NCBI GenBank assembly: GCA_942493245.1
Contig: OW818685.1
Location: 3,410,001-3,474,000, forward strand
From: DAOPYU01 sp942493245
GTDB taxonomy: Bacteria; Sumerlaeota; Sumerlaeia; UBA8349
Length of the DNA stretch: 64,000 nt
Direction: 5' to 3'
Positions 8,323-17,106 of the stretch are shown one piece after another. A program made the position numbers and the translations under genes. The notes below the pieces were generated by a model. The model did no database searches, was not told where the DNA came from, and worked only from the letters and a program-made list of their open reading frames with translations. Positions within the stretch are counted from its first letter, which is position 1. The number at the start of each line of letters is the position of its first letter.

Positions 8323-9798
8323 TTACTCCTTCCCGCCCCAGTCACGTTTTGAAAGCACTCTACGCTCCTCCTCATTATATGAAGGTCCCCATGGCGTCAA
8401 CACCCGGTCCCCCGTCGGGCTGATGATCGCTGAGATGTGAACAGCGATCTTAGCATCCTCAAATTCTTTATTGTCAATCAACAAGTCAATAGAGATCTTC
8501 ATCCAAGAACATACCTGGTTGTTTCGAGACTTCAAATACGCCGAACCCAAGCCATAGACACAGTTCTTTGACGCATTGAATGCATACTCCACAAACGGTT
8601 GATATCCCGCTTCTGGCGCCAAGTAGTCGCCTCGGGTGTCTTTGACGATCGCACCTTCTATTGCAGTGATGCGCAACACCCCCACACCCTTATCGAAAGG
8701 AGAACGGAAAACCTGAACCACAAAATCTCCTTTTCCCTGACACTCCAGAGGATCAGGAAGTTCACTCTCCTTGGTACTGAGTTTTGTCAGGTAATAGTAC
8801 ATCCTTTCCCAGTGAGAAGGTACCTTATCCTGGGGCAATCGGCTTTCTTCATACGAACTCAGGGGCATCTTGAACATATCAATGGAGTAGGTCGCTTTCT
8901 GCGGCCCGTGGAGGACAAACTTATTCTCAACGGTCTTTTCTGTTCTCTGAAAATCCTTCACCAGAACAAATTTCTCGAACCCGTCATCAGGAAACCTCTT
9001 GTCCGCTCCCGCTTCCTCGGGGCGTTTAATGGTCTCGAAAAGAAGCCGATGCTGTTGATGTGGGTCATACCGATACCCTTTCGGTGCAACCATTGTATAT
9101 ACACTGATATTCTCAACCCCATCCGCTTGTACCCGGAACTCCCCTTTTTCATCCCCCACCTTGGTTATGCTTCCACCCGTGGGGCCGAAGAGTGTGGACA
9201 AAGATGAGGTCTTGAAAATCACTTTGACTTTTGGAACAGGATTGCCGTCCAGATCTACAACACGGGCCTTGAATTCAATCCGATTGACGTTCGCCTTGTG
9301 CTCCTCATCGGTTTTCTTGAATCTGTCCACCCAGTGCCACAGGAATTCAGCCCACATCTTTTCTCGCAATGCTGGGTCTTCTTTTAACTTTGGGTTATCG
9401 GCGTTATTGCGTTCGAACACCGCTCGGTAATCGTCGAGAGATTTCTGAAACACATCTTCGGCCTTCGCCCGACCAGCGTCGCCCGTTCGCCCTTTCATGG
9501 CTTTGATGCCATATTCCAGCCCTTCAATGTCGTTGTCGAGCTTGCGCCTTTCTGGGTTATCAGTCAGTTGAAACCGCCTCGTCTCCTTCAGAGTCTTAAG
9601 GTTTTCCTCTGCCTCGCGAATCTGCGCATCGGTGACCAGATCCCGCTTCAGGTAGTAACCACGAAGGGCTTCAATCGCAGATTCCGAAGATTTGTCGTCC
9701 GGCTTACCGTCCGAAGTCTGGCTGGAAGCATAACGCGACGAACACGCCAGAAACGCACACATGCCAAACACAAGACCTGTCAGAAAGATCTTTCTCAC
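8323..9798 (-). CDS. Predicted lipoprotein with Ig-like/carboxypeptidase-regulatory-type segment
   Basis: 491 residues, function unrecognised. The N-terminus RKIFLTGLVFGMCAFLACSS is a signal sequence ending in a Cys (FLAC); Phe at -3 makes the lipobox atypical. Residues ~30-170 are charged and helical. A segment beginning 'FKARVVDLDGNPVPKVKVIFKT' looks like a beta-sandwich of the carboxypeptidase-regulatory type. The rest is beta-rich with no known motif. The start is GTG at 9798, with AAGGGTGATATC upstream and 17 nt after the methyltransferase stop, so it is probably the last gene of the hisA-led run. Base composition is visibly less GC-rich than its neighbours. The frame stays open upstream into the methyltransferase gene by chance. 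Confidence 0.7.
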   Translation of the reverse strand: MRKIFLTGLVFGMCAFLACSSRYASSQTSDGKPDDKSSESAIEALRGYYLKRDLVTDAQIREAEENLKTLKETRRFQLTDNPERRKLDNDIEGLEYGIKAMKGRTGDAGRAKAEDVFQKSLDDYRAVFERNNADNPKLKEDPALREKMWAEFLWHWVDRFKKTDEEHKANVNRIEFKARVVDLDGNPVPKVKVIFKTSSLSTLFGPTGGSITKVGDEKGEFRVQADGVENISVYTMVAPKGYRYDPHQQHRLLFETIKRPEEAGADKRFPDDGFEKFVLVKDFQRTEKTVENKFVLHGPQKATYSIDMFKMPLSSYEESRLPQDKVPSHWERMYYYLTKLSTKESELPDPLECQGKGDFVVQVFRSPFDKGVGVLRITAIEGAIVKDTRGDYLAPEAGYQPFVEYAFNASKNCVYGLGSAYLKSRNNQVCSWMKISIDLLIDNKEFEDAKIAVHISAIISPTGDRVLTPWGPSYNEEERRVLSKRDWGGKE

Positions 9799-9815
9799 GA
9801 TATCACCCTTCTCTC

Positions 9816-10529
9816 TCACCGCTCCGTCTTCCCCCAGACCACCGCCAACCGCGTCGCCCAGGCGGTCCGGCACCACCCGGCCCAGAGCGCCAGCCCGTGC
9901 GGCAGGCGCGGGGCGTCCGCCGCGTATGAAAACTGGCGCTTCACCTTCAGCCCTGCCGCCTCCCCCAGACGGGCCAGGTCCTGCGGCACATATTCCCGTT
10001 TGTGCATCGGGTCCTCCAGTTCGGGCGGCTTGCCATACCGCATCCGCACGCGGTTGTAGGGACGCAACCGGTGGACCGTGAACACCGCGACGGACCCGCC
10101 GGGCCGCACGCACCGCGCGCACTGCCGCACAAACTCGGCGTCGTCCGGCGTGTGCTCGATCACCTGAAAACTCACCACCAGATCGTACGGCTCCTCCGCC
10201 TGCAACTCGCCGATGTCGGCCACCCAGCGCCGGACCTTTGCGTGCGGGTAAACCTCCTGCGCCTTCTCCACACTCTTACCCGAGTAATCAATCGCATCCA
10301 CCGTTTCCACGAACGGGTAGCGAGCCATTTCCGCATCGTGAAACCCGCACCCGCACCCCACATCGAGGATGCGGCGCGGGCGCACGGCCCCGAACAGACG
10401 GGCGATCTCGAAACGCCGGGTCTGGTCCCATCGCGCGTTCCGGTACTGCGCCCAGTCCTCCGTGATCTTGACGTCGAAAAATTCGCGCTGGTTGGGCAGG
10501 TACTCCGGATAACGATCCTGTACGGTCAT
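9816..10529 (-). CDS. Class I SAM-dependent methyltransferase
   Basis: 237 residues. Motif I 'ILDVGCGCG' is at residues 54-62, an acidic residue for the SAM ribose follows in 'VDAIDYSGKSV', and 'PYDLVVSFQVIEHTPD' is the motif IV/V region of small-molecule methyltransferases of the UbiE/Methyltransf_11 type. Substrate unknown; the polysaccharide-gene context suggests a glycan or lipid-linked sugar. The ATG follows GGTGGAGACCGAGC. The gene sits 71 bp after the GT39-like gene and 17 nt before the lipoprotein. Confidence 0.85.
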   Translation of the reverse strand: MTVQDRYPEYLPNQREFFDVKITEDWAQYRNARWDQTRRFEIARLFGAVRPRRILDVGCGCGFHDAEMARYPFVETVDAIDYSGKSVEKAQEVYPHAKVRRWVADIGELQAEEPYDLVVSFQVIEHTPDDAEFVRQCARCVRPGGSVAVFTVHRLRPYNRVRMRYGKPPELEDPMHKREYVPQDLARLGEAAGLKVKRQFSYAADAPRLPHGLALWAGWCRTAWATRLAVVWGKTER

Positions 10530-10600
10530 GCTCGGTCTCCACCCCGCCCCCTACTGGAAAAACAACCTCTGCCCCGACTCTGGACGTTTCAGCCCGCTTC

Positions 10601-12229
10601 TCACCGCCAGTCCAGCCGCAGAACCCGCACCGGACTCCCACACCAGGAAGGAACATCCGCCCGCCGGATCGTCGCGACCGGCGTCAACTCAACCCCGTCC
10701 CTGTCCTTCCCCAGAAAAGGCTGGTACCGGTCCAGCATGTAGGGATCGTAATCCACATAGTACCGCACCCCGGCCCGGCGCAGCAACCCGAACAGATCGC
10801 GCTGCAGCAGCGCGTCGTACGCCGCGTTGTTGATCACCCCGTCCAGGTTGACCACGCGCCGCCCTGAGAAAAACCCGACGATGCCCACGTTGAACCCGGC
10901 GGCCACCTCGTCCTCCGGCACATTGTCGCGCACCCAATAAGCCGCCTCGAGCAACTCCGCCTGGTGGCTGTAGCGTCCCTCGTCCAGCGCGCGCCACGTG
11001 AGCGAACCGCCCCACAACAGAGCGGCCAGACTCAAAACGACCAGTACACTGCGCAACAGCCCGTGGTCCAGCGGAACCGTGCCGTAACAGCACCGCACCA
11101 GCGATTCGGTCACACGTCCCGGATCGAAACACCCCAACGCAAGCGCAAAACCCAGCGCCAACAGTAGAATCGCGGAATCGCAATAATAATCGCGCGGATG
11201 CCAACGCAGAAAAGCATGAACAAAAAGCAACAGGAACGCGCCCGCGCCCATCGCCAGCAGAATCCTCACGCCGCGCCGCAGCGTCTTCCCCCCCGGCAGA
11301 TTCGTATCGTACCACCGGACACTCAACGCCAGCACAGAAAACGCCCCCGCGCCCAACACCAGCCACCGCGGCATCCCGAGCGGAATATCGAAGATTCCCT
11401 TGAGAAAAAACCTCGCAAAGACCCGGACGCTCTCGATCCAAAAATCGGTCCGCGAGTGCCCATCCTCCAGAAAAAGAGTCTGCACCATGTAGGGGCAAGC
11501 CTTGCCGCTCACCTGCATCAAGGCGCCGAAACGCCACACGTTCCACGCCAGCCACGGCGCCACCACCAGCCCGCTCACCGCGCCCAGCGCGCAAAACGTC
11601 CCGAACCGCCGGCCCGGCTTCTCCTCGGCCAGCGCCACCCCCACCAGCGCCAGGATATAGAACGCGTTATCGGTCCGCGCCAGAAACATCAGCCCCAGCG
11701 CCAACCCGAGCAGGAGCCGATGTCCCCGCACCTCCGATGGGGCGCGCGAACGCAACAGCGTCAACGCCAGCCCACCCATCAGGCACAGTGTGCTCAGGGC
11801 GGTCTCCAGCCCGTTTACACTCGATTGCGCCACGCGGGGATTCAGAAAATACAACGCCGCCCCCAGAGCCGCCACATACCAGGGGCGCACGCTCCGGCTC
11901 AACACCCGCCAGATGAGCCAGGCCGTCAGCGTGTTGAACAAAATGCTGAGCGAAACGGCCACCCGCACCAGAACCCACGGGTCGCGCGCCAGAGACGCCA
12001 CCGGCAGCAACACCCCCAGCCACAGCGGGTGGTAGCCGTTCGTCGGATGGATGCGGTCGAAAGTCGAACCATAGCCATCCACCACATTCTGCGCCACTTT
12101 GAAATAGTAGAAGGAATCGTCCAGAAGCAGACTCACCGATGTATCCGAGTCGGCGCGCAAAAACAACAGGCGGGGCGCCAGCCCCACCAGCAGAACGCCC
12201 CACAACGCCAGTTTCCGCCAATCGCTCAT
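10601..12229 (-). CDS. GT39/ArnT-like integral membrane glycosyltransferase
   Basis: 542 residues with about ten hydrophobic helices. The first extracytoplasmic loop has 'LLLDDSFYYFKVAQNVVDG' and 'PTNGYHPLW', characteristic of lipid-linked-sugar-dependent GT39/PMT-like enzymes (conserved Asp pair). A soluble C-terminal part (~410-542) follows the last helix. It probably transfers a sugar from a polyprenyl-phosphate donor on the outer face of the inner membrane. The ATG at 12229 overlaps the hisA stop by four bases (ATGA), so translation is likely coupled. Confidence 0.8.
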   Translation of the reverse strand: MSDWRKLALWGVLLVGLAPRLLFLRADSDTSVSLLLDDSFYYFKVAQNVVDGYGSTFDRIHPTNGYHPLWLGVLLPVASLARDPWVLVRVAVSLSILFNTLTAWLIWRVLSRSVRPWYVAALGAALYFLNPRVAQSSVNGLETALSTLCLMGGLALTLLRSRAPSEVRGHRLLLGLALGLMFLARTDNAFYILALVGVALAEEKPGRRFGTFCALGAVSGLVVAPWLAWNVWRFGALMQVSGKACPYMVQTLFLEDGHSRTDFWIESVRVFARFFLKGIFDIPLGMPRWLVLGAGAFSVLALSVRWYDTNLPGGKTLRRGVRILLAMGAGAFLLLFVHAFLRWHPRDYYCDSAILLLALGFALALGCFDPGRVTESLVRCCYGTVPLDHGLLRSVLVVLSLAALLWGGSLTWRALDEGRYSHQAELLEAAYWVRDNVPEDEVAAGFNVGIVGFFSGRRVVNLDGVINNAAYDALLQRDLFGLLRRAGVRYYVDYDPYMLDRYQPFLGKDRDGVELTPVATIRRADVPSWCGSPVRVLRLDWR

Positions 12230-13014
12230 TCGCAAGCCCCCGCTTTCAACCGCTGGCAGAAATCCACCACCGAGCGGTACTCCAGCGGTCCGCCAAAAAT
12301 ATCCAACGCGCTGCCGATCGTCACATCCAGACGCCCCCGGCTGACCTCATACACCTCGCGCAGATCGGACAGACTCGACACCCCGCCGGCATACGTCACC
12401 GGAATCGGGGCATGCTGCGCCAGCAGGGCCACCAGATCCAGGTCCACCCCCTGCTGCTTCCCCTCGACATCCGCCGCATGCACCAGAAATTCGTCGGCAT
12501 ACTCCGAAAAACGCAACAGTGTCTCCGCGTTGATCTTCATGCTGGTGAACTTCTGCCACCGGTCGGTCACGACATAATAGTCTCCGTGCCGCTTGCGACA
12601 ACTCAAATCCAGAACCAACCGCTCCCGGGGTACCTTCTCGCTCAACCGCCGCAGATTGTCCCAGTCCACTTTCCCATCCAGAAACACATACGAGGTCACG
12701 ATCACATGGCTCGCGCCCGCGTCGAGCCACGCCTGCGCGTTCTGCGGATTGACCCCGCCCCCGACCTGAAGCCCGCCGGGATAGGCGGCCAACGCCTCAC
12801 GCGCCGCCGCCTCGTTCCCCGGCCCCAGCAGAATCACATGCCCCCCCGCCAGCGCGTCGCGGCGATACAGATCCGCAAACCAGGCCGCCGAACGGTCCGT
12901 CTCGAAATTCGTGACCGGATCGCACCCATCGCGTAAAGTGGAGCCGACAATCTGCTTCACCTTGCCCTGGTGCAAGTCTATGCACGGTCTGAAAAAAGCG
13001 TTTGGCATGGACAA
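12226..13014 (-). CDS. hisA: Phosphoribosylformimino-AICAR ribotide isomerase, eukaryote-type HisA
   Basis: 262 residues. Converts ProFAR to PRFAR in histidine synthesis. The sequence follows fungal/plant HIS6 rather than typical bacterial HisA: 'FRPCIDLHQGKVKQIVGSTL', 'LQVGGGVNPQNAQAWL', 'VLDLSCRK', 'HAADVEGKQQGVDLDLV' and 'IGSALDIFGG'. (beta/alpha)8 barrel; Asp in CIDLH and Asp in the ADVEG segment are the likely general acid/base pair. No other his genes are in the window. A TTG start at 13014 has AGGGG seven bases upstream; the ATG at 13008 is the alternative. First gene of a coupled run with the GT39-like gene. Confidence 0.9.
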   Translation of the reverse strand: MSMPNAFFRPCIDLHQGKVKQIVGSTLRDGCDPVTNFETDRSAAWFADLYRRDALAGGHVILLGPGNEAAAREALAAYPGGLQVGGGVNPQNAQAWLDAGASHVIVTSYVFLDGKVDWDNLRRLSEKVPRERLVLDLSCRKRHGDYYVVTDRWQKFTSMKINAETLLRFSEYADEFLVHAADVEGKQQGVDLDLVALLAQHAPIPVTYAGGVSSLSDLREVYEVSRGRLDVTIGSALDIFGGPLEYRSVVDFCQRLKAGACE

Positions 13015-13062
13015 GTTTCTACCCCTGAGACTCTCTTTTATTGAAAACGAAAACCTGGCCCC

Positions 13063-13091
13063 ATATTAGAGAAGACGCCTGTCCCCGTCAA
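13063..13091 (-). promoter_or_regulatory. Probable promoter of the hisA-led operon
   Basis: Reading the minus strand, TTGACG (13091-13086), 17 bp, TAATAT (13068-13063), about 50 bp upstream of the hisA start. Confidence 0.7.
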
Positions 13092-13142
13092 GCCTTTGAG
13101 GAATTCGGCAAACCCGTCTTTTCCCCCTCGCGGAGATAAGAC

Positions 13143-14213
13143 TCAGCCCCCTCCCCGGCGGCGCGACAACAACTTGCGCTTACGCTGGCGAGCCACCGCC
13201 TGCATGTCCTCGTGCAGATCCGTCTCGTCCACAATTTCTTCACCCAACAGACACTCCAGTACGTCCTCGAGCGTCACCACGCCGACGAAATGCCCTTCAG
13301 CATTCGTCACGCAAAAAAGGTGCCGCCGCGTGCTGAGAAACCGTTCGAGCAATTCATGGCCGTTCACATCCTCCTGCACAAACACCGGCGGCTCCATCAA
13401 CTCCCCGATCGTCACCTCGAACCGGTCGCGCGCCAGCGCATCGAATACCTTGCGGCGGTGGACCACCCCCAGAATCTGGTCCGGATCGTCGTCAGCGCAC
13501 ACCGGCAGGCGGCTGAAACGCCAATGGTCCGCGTCCAGCGTGGTCTCGCCCGTCTTCATCACCACCGGCACCCGCGCCACCACCGGATTGGGCGTCATCA
13601 GATCTTCTGCCGTCACATCGTCGAGTTGCAAAACATTGGCCACCCAGCTGGCCTCGCGTTCCTCGATCTCGCCCTGGTGGTGAACCAGATGCGCCAGGCT
13701 GATGATATCGTCAACCGTCCCATGCGACGCCCCACTCCCGCTCTTCTGCCACAACCGCGTCAGCAACACACACAATTTCGACAACGGCGTCAGACACCAC
13801 ACCATCGTGCGCAGGGGCAACGCCAGGGTCGGGGCCAGAACCGGCGCGAAACGCACCCCCAGCGACTTTGGAACAATCTCCCCGAAAAAAAGCACCGCTC
13901 CCGTGAACCCAGCCGAAAAGAATCCCAGCCAGGTATTACCGTAGCGCCCCTGAACCAATGCTCCCGCCCAGGCCGCCCCGAGCGTATTGGCCACTGTGTT
14001 CACAATCAGAATCGTCACGATCGACTCATCCATGCGATTACGCAGTTGCGACAGCAACTCCCCCCGCGGATCCTTGCGGCGGCGCAGGGTCTCAATCTGG
14101 CTGCGACTGATGGAAAAAAGACACGCCTCCAGCAGAGAACAAAAGAAAGACGTCAACAGACTGACAGCTACCACGATGACAATCAGCATCGCGCCCAGAT
14201 CGTACGGCATCAT
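13143..14213 (-). CDS. CNNM-CBS membrane transporter (CorC/HlyC-like)
   Basis: 356 residues. Residues ~1-180 are a CNNM (DUF21) transmembrane domain with 'SLLEACLFSISRSQIETLR' and 'FFGEIVPKSLGVR', the conserved Ser/Pro kinked-helix motifs of Mg2+-exporting CNNM/CorC proteins. Residues ~200-330 are a CBS pair ('EDLMTPNPVV', 'IGELMEPPVFVQEDV', 'VVTLEDVLECLLGEEIVDE'). It ends in a short Arg-rich tail and lacks the CorC_HlyC C-terminal domain of longer relatives. Likely role is Mg2+ or other divalent cation export or sensing at the inner membrane. Two adjacent ATGs are possible; the second (14210) has the better spacing to GGGAG. Confidence 0.87.
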   Translation of the reverse strand: MMPYDLGAMLIVIVVAVSLLTSFFCSLLEACLFSISRSQIETLRRRKDPRGELLSQLRNRMDESIVTILIVNTVANTLGAAWAGALVQGRYGNTWLGFFSAGFTGAVLFFGEIVPKSLGVRFAPVLAPTLALPLRTMVWCLTPLSKLCVLLTRLWQKSGSGASHGTVDDIISLAHLVHHQGEIEEREASWVANVLQLDDVTAEDLMTPNPVVARVPVVMKTGETTLDADHWRFSRLPVCADDDPDQILGVVHRRKVFDALARDRFEVTIGELMEPPVFVQEDVNGHELLERFLSTRRHLFCVTNAEGHFVGVVTLEDVLECLLGEEIVDETDLHEDMQAVARQRKRKLLSRRRGGG

Positions 14214-14829
14214 CGCTCCCTCACTCGAAAACCCACCCCAGCCAGTTCACTCCCTCAAGAATAACTCGGCACACCGTTTACGGCGCTCACTCGTTCAAAG
14301 CCTATCACTGAAAAGTGCGGGGTTACAAGTTGATTCTACCTTGAAGCCCACGTTCCCCAAACGCCCGGCTACCCACAAAAAAAGAACCGCCTCCCCAAGG
14401 CAGGAAAGGGGGAGGCGAGGAGTCCGCTGTTCTGGAAGTGAAATTGGCAGGAACCGTATTTGACACGCCGCTGTTGAGACGGCGCTCTTGTGCGCTTGCA
14501 CAATTAGATAGGAATAATTTAGGTGCTGCTGAACAGCATCAGGAAACGGACCCCTCAGCCTTCATCCAACATGCTACCGAACGGCGTTGAGCATGTTCGA
14601 GAACAGATGGAAACACATCCGGCGGTCAATCGCAAGAAAAAAATTGAAAAAAATGCACATCCGGAACTTTTGCACGAGAAAGAAAAAGATATCTCATGGA
14701 ATATCAATACGGCATGAAATCCTGAAACAGGACTCCCAATCCGCCCTTCCGTGTCACTTCCTCGCAAAATGTCGAAAACAAGACCCGGGGAAATATTCGA
14801 TATACTACCAGTAGCGGGGGACTGGAAAC
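14214..14829. other. Intergenic region between CNNM and the zinc-ribbon gene
   Basis: No convincing gene. It holds a minus-strand terminator (14377-14417) and small palindromes: CGCCGCTGTTGAGACGGCG (14467-14485), GTGCGCTTGCAC (14491-14502) and ATGCT...AGCAT (14570-14593). Short open frames on both strands have no recognisable features. Confidence 0.5.
14377..14417 (-). terminator. Intrinsic terminator (minus strand)
   Basis: On the minus strand, CGCCTCCCC / GGGGAGGCG (9-bp stem) is followed by GTTC and a 7-T run. It probably ends the transcript carrying the zinc-ribbon gene, 410 bp upstream of it. Confidence 0.8.
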
Positions 14830-14973
14830 TCAGAGAAATCCCCTCGCGGGACGCCTCTTATCCCGAACCGTCTGCATCCGCGCCCGGCCACACTGAGGAC
14901 AAACCCACTTGCGCCGCTTGTGAAACGAACGTTTCTCCTCGCGCATCTTAATTTTACACGCCTTGCAATACAA
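14830..14973 (-). CDS. Small zinc-ribbon protein (47 residues)
   Basis: Short gene read directly from the minus strand. The product is 47 residues, very basic, with two CxxC pairs: YCKAC at residues 3-6 and CPQC at 25-28, a spacing that fits a zinc ribbon or treble-clef fold. Between them lies a Lys/Arg-rich stretch (MREEKRSFHKRRKW). The start is a TTG at 14973 with GGAGG seven bases upstream; stop TGA at 14830-14832. It lies 65 bp downstream of tRNA-Lys on the same strand, with a hairpin between. Size, charge and fold suggest an RNA- or ribosome-associated protein, but no function can be assigned. Confidence 0.68.
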   Translation of the reverse strand: MYCKACKIKMREEKRSFHKRRKWVCPQCGRARMQTVRDKRRPARGFL

Positions 14974-14997
14974 TCCCGCCCCTCCCCCCAAAACAGA

Positions 14998-15020
14998 AAG
15001 CCTCCCCTTTCGAGGAGGCT
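14998..15020 (-). terminator. Terminator of the tRNA-Lys transcript
   Basis: AGCCTCC / GGAGGCT stem with an 8-nt loop on the minus strand, followed by TTCTGTTTT, about 18 nt after the tRNA 3' end. Confidence 0.7.
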
Positions 15021-15037
15021 AAATCCTGTTTTTTCAG

Positions 15038-15113
15038 TGGTAGGCCATCAAGGACTCGAACCTTGAACCAACGGATTAAGAGTCCGCTGCTCTACCAATT
15101 GAGCTAATGACCC
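15038..15113 (-). tRNA. tRNA-Lys (anticodon CTT)
   Basis: 76-nt cloverleaf on the minus strand. The acceptor stem is GGGTCAT/ATGGCCT with G-U pairs at 1-72 and 4-69. The D arm starts GCTC and closes GAGC. The anticodon loop is CTCTTAA with anticodon CTT for lysine AAG. The T arm is CAAGG-TTCGAGT-CCTTG, with discriminator A and an encoded CCA end. Confidence 0.96.
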
Positions 15114-15155
15114 ACTGTGCGGAGAGACACACCGCGTCTCTCAATTCTTGGCAGT

Positions 15156-15184
15156 ACCTTACGGACCGCCCTGGAAAAAGTCAA
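15156..15184 (-). promoter_or_regulatory. Probable promoter of tRNA-Lys
   Basis: Minus strand: TTGACT (15184-15179), 17 bp, TAAGGT (15161-15156), about 43 bp upstream of the mature tRNA 5' end. Confidence 0.65.
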
Positions 15185-15241
15185 GCCATTTTTTATCCGC
15201 GCCAACACTTTAGTTCCATCCGCCGCGCGAAACCGTCCCCC

Positions 15242-16294
15242 TCATTCCTGCGGTTTGTGCGCCTCCCCGGTATTCTTTTCCTCGGCTGCCTTTGGGAAGA
15301 GAAACGAGGCCACAATCGAACCCACAATCACTACGGTGATAAAGCCCAGCGACCAGCTGATCGGGAACCCGTCCTCAAAAAAATCCGATTTATCGAGCCA
15401 CATCATCTTGATCCCGACAAACATGAGCACGATCCCCAGACCATACTTCAACAGGTGGAACTTGTGGACCACACTGGCCAGGAGGAAATAGAGGGCGCGC
15501 AACCCCAGAATGGCAAAAATGTTCGAGGTAAACACGATGAGCGGCTCGCCCGTGATGGCGTAGATGGCCGGCACGGAATCCACGGCGAAGACCACGTCGG
15601 TGAACTCGATAAACACCAGCGCCACAAACATCGGCGTGGCCCAGAGTTTGCCGTTCTGTTTCACGAACAGCTTCTGTCCGTGCATTTCGTCCGTGACCGG
15701 CAGGAGACGGCGCAACAGTTTGAGGATCGGGTTGTGTTCCGGCTCGATCGGTTTTTCCGGTCCGAAAATGATCTTGAAACCCGTGAAAACCAGAAAAACG
15801 CCAAAGAGCACCACCACCCAGTGGAAATTCATCAACGCCGCCCCGATCGAAATGAAGATCGAGCGAAAAATCAACGCCCCGATGATCCCGTAGAAGAGCA
15901 CCCGGTGCTGGTGGATCGGCTGGATGGCGAAAAAGTTCATCAAGACCACAAAGACAAACAAATTGTCCACCGACAGCGACTTCTCGATGACCAACCCCGT
16001 CAGGTACTCCAAGGCGGCGTTTCGAGCCGCAAGGTTCACGTCAAAACCGGGAATACTGGCTATCCGCGGGTCATGGGGCAGGTCGAGCCGTGCAAACCAG
16101 TAAATCACCACACTGAACGCCACCCCCAGCGACATCCAGAAAATACTCCACCCCAGCGCCTCCTTGAACCCCACCACATGCTCATGCTTGTGAAAAACGC
16201 CCAGGTCGAGCGCCAGCATGAACAACACAAACACCACAAACCCCAGATAAAACCACCAATACTCGGAAAACGGGAACAGCTTGATCGCAGACAT
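15242..16294 (-). CDS. TerC/Alx-family membrane protein
   Basis: 350 residues with eight or nine hydrophobic helices. TerC hallmarks are 'GLVIEKSLSVDNLFVFVVLM' and 'FIEFTDVVFAVDSVPAIYAIT', the repeated acidic-residue motifs lining a proposed metal path, and 'SNIFAILGLRALYFLLASV'. TerC/Alx proteins are linked to Mn2+ export and metallation of exported enzymes. The ATG at 16294 (MSAIKLFPF) gives a normal N-terminus after CAGGGATGG; the frame is open further upstream without similarity. It sits with other ion-transport genes (CNNM, KimA-like). No Mn2+ riboswitch was recognised upstream. Confidence 0.92.
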   Translation of the reverse strand: MSAIKLFPFSEYWWFYLGFVVFVLFMLALDLGVFHKHEHVVGFKEALGWSIFWMSLGVAFSVVIYWFARLDLPHDPRIASIPGFDVNLAARNAALEYLTGLVIEKSLSVDNLFVFVVLMNFFAIQPIHQHRVLFYGIIGALIFRSIFISIGAALMNFHWVVVLFGVFLVFTGFKIIFGPEKPIEPEHNPILKLLRRLLPVTDEMHGQKLFVKQNGKLWATPMFVALVFIEFTDVVFAVDSVPAIYAITGEPLIVFTSNIFAILGLRALYFLLASVVHKFHLLKYGLGIVLMFVGIKMMWLDKSDFFEDGFPISWSLGFITVVIVGSIVASFLFPKAAEEKNTGEAHKPQE

Positions 16295-16512
16295 CCATCC
16301 ATCCCTGTAGTGCGTAAAATGCCGAAAAGGACCTCCTTTCCGGTGAGGGTTCCTCCCCCAGAACGGTACCATACCACAACCGGTCACTATTTGCGCAAGT
16401 TTGTTTGGAACGGATTCGGTCCCACGCAGGAGAAATCCGTTCCCGGCGGGCTTCCGGGATCTCTTCGCAAGTCCAAGTCAGGGGCAACCAAACGGAGTTC
16501 AAGCCCGTTTGT

Positions 16513-17106
16513 TCATTTCGCGACGGGTTGCGGCTGCGGATGCCTGGGTGCGCGCCTGGGGGCCATCAGGCGCACCGGCAGCACAATCGCGTTCAACCCG
16601 GCGAAATGAAGCCGTTGCTGAAGTTGGTAGGCCGTCTCGTTGTGCAGAAAACGGTTGTACCACCCTTCTTTCTCGAAGACCAGTTTTCCCATGAAAAACA
16701 CCGAGCGGGGCAACTGGCTGCCGATCTGCTGACAGAGTTTCACCGATTCGGCCACCGCCTCGGTCGCCATGCTCATCCGGTATTCGGCGGCAAACCCCAA
16801 CCGCCCGGCCAGCGCCACGTACTGCTTGAGCGCGTCCTCGGTCCGCTGGCGGGTGCGATCCACCTCGTCAATCCCCTTCATGGTCACGGAATCCACCACC
16901 CCGACCGAGACGAAGACATAACTCTTGAACAACCCCGGGAACAGTTTCTGGACTTGGAGCAGCTGGTGAACCCCCAGACCGCTGTACGCTCCCACCAGCA
17001 TGACGGCCACCGGCTCTTTGGGATCCAGCGGCCTTTCGACCACCGGGCCGCTCTGGGGCAATCCCCCCAGAATCGAATCGATCGCGCGGATACTTTTACC
17101 CCACAT
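16513..17106 (-). CDS. C-terminal cytoplasmic domain of the KimA-like importer, out of frame with the membrane part
   Basis: 197 residues. Reads as the soluble tail normally attached to APC-type potassium importers: 'PVAVMLVGAYSGLGVHQLLQVQKLFPG', 'YVFVSVGVVDSVTMKG', a helical stretch, then 'LPRSVFFMGKLVFEKEGWYNRFLHNETAYQLQQRL'. The frame overlaps the end of the transporter gene by 11 bp (17096-17106). Dropping one G from the GGGG at 17099-17102 would join HYQNV to GKSIRAID and make one ~670-residue protein. It may be expressed separately from the ATG at 17106 by coupling, or the split may be a mutation or sequencing error. Confidence 0.75.
   Translation of the reverse strand: MWGKSIRAIDSILGGLPQSGPVVERPLDPKEPVAVMLVGAYSGLGVHQLLQVQKLFPGLFKSYVFVSVGVVDSVTMKGIDEVDRTRQRTEDALKQYVALAGRLGFAAEYRMSMATEAVAESVKLCQQIGSQLPRSVFFMGKLVFEKEGWYNRFLHNETAYQLQQRLHFAGLNAIVLPVRLMAPRRAPRHPQPQPVAK

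Noticed and set aside
14523..14814. Overlapping 60-75-codon frames between CNNM and the zinc-ribbon gene
   Set aside because: No RBS, no recognisable motif, and frames on both strands are equally plausible.
16295..16420. Possible yybP-ykoY Mn2+ riboswitch before the TerC gene
   Set aside because: TerC/Alx genes often carry one, and the leader has a GGGGGAG stretch, but the conserved loop sequences and pairing of that class could not be assembled.
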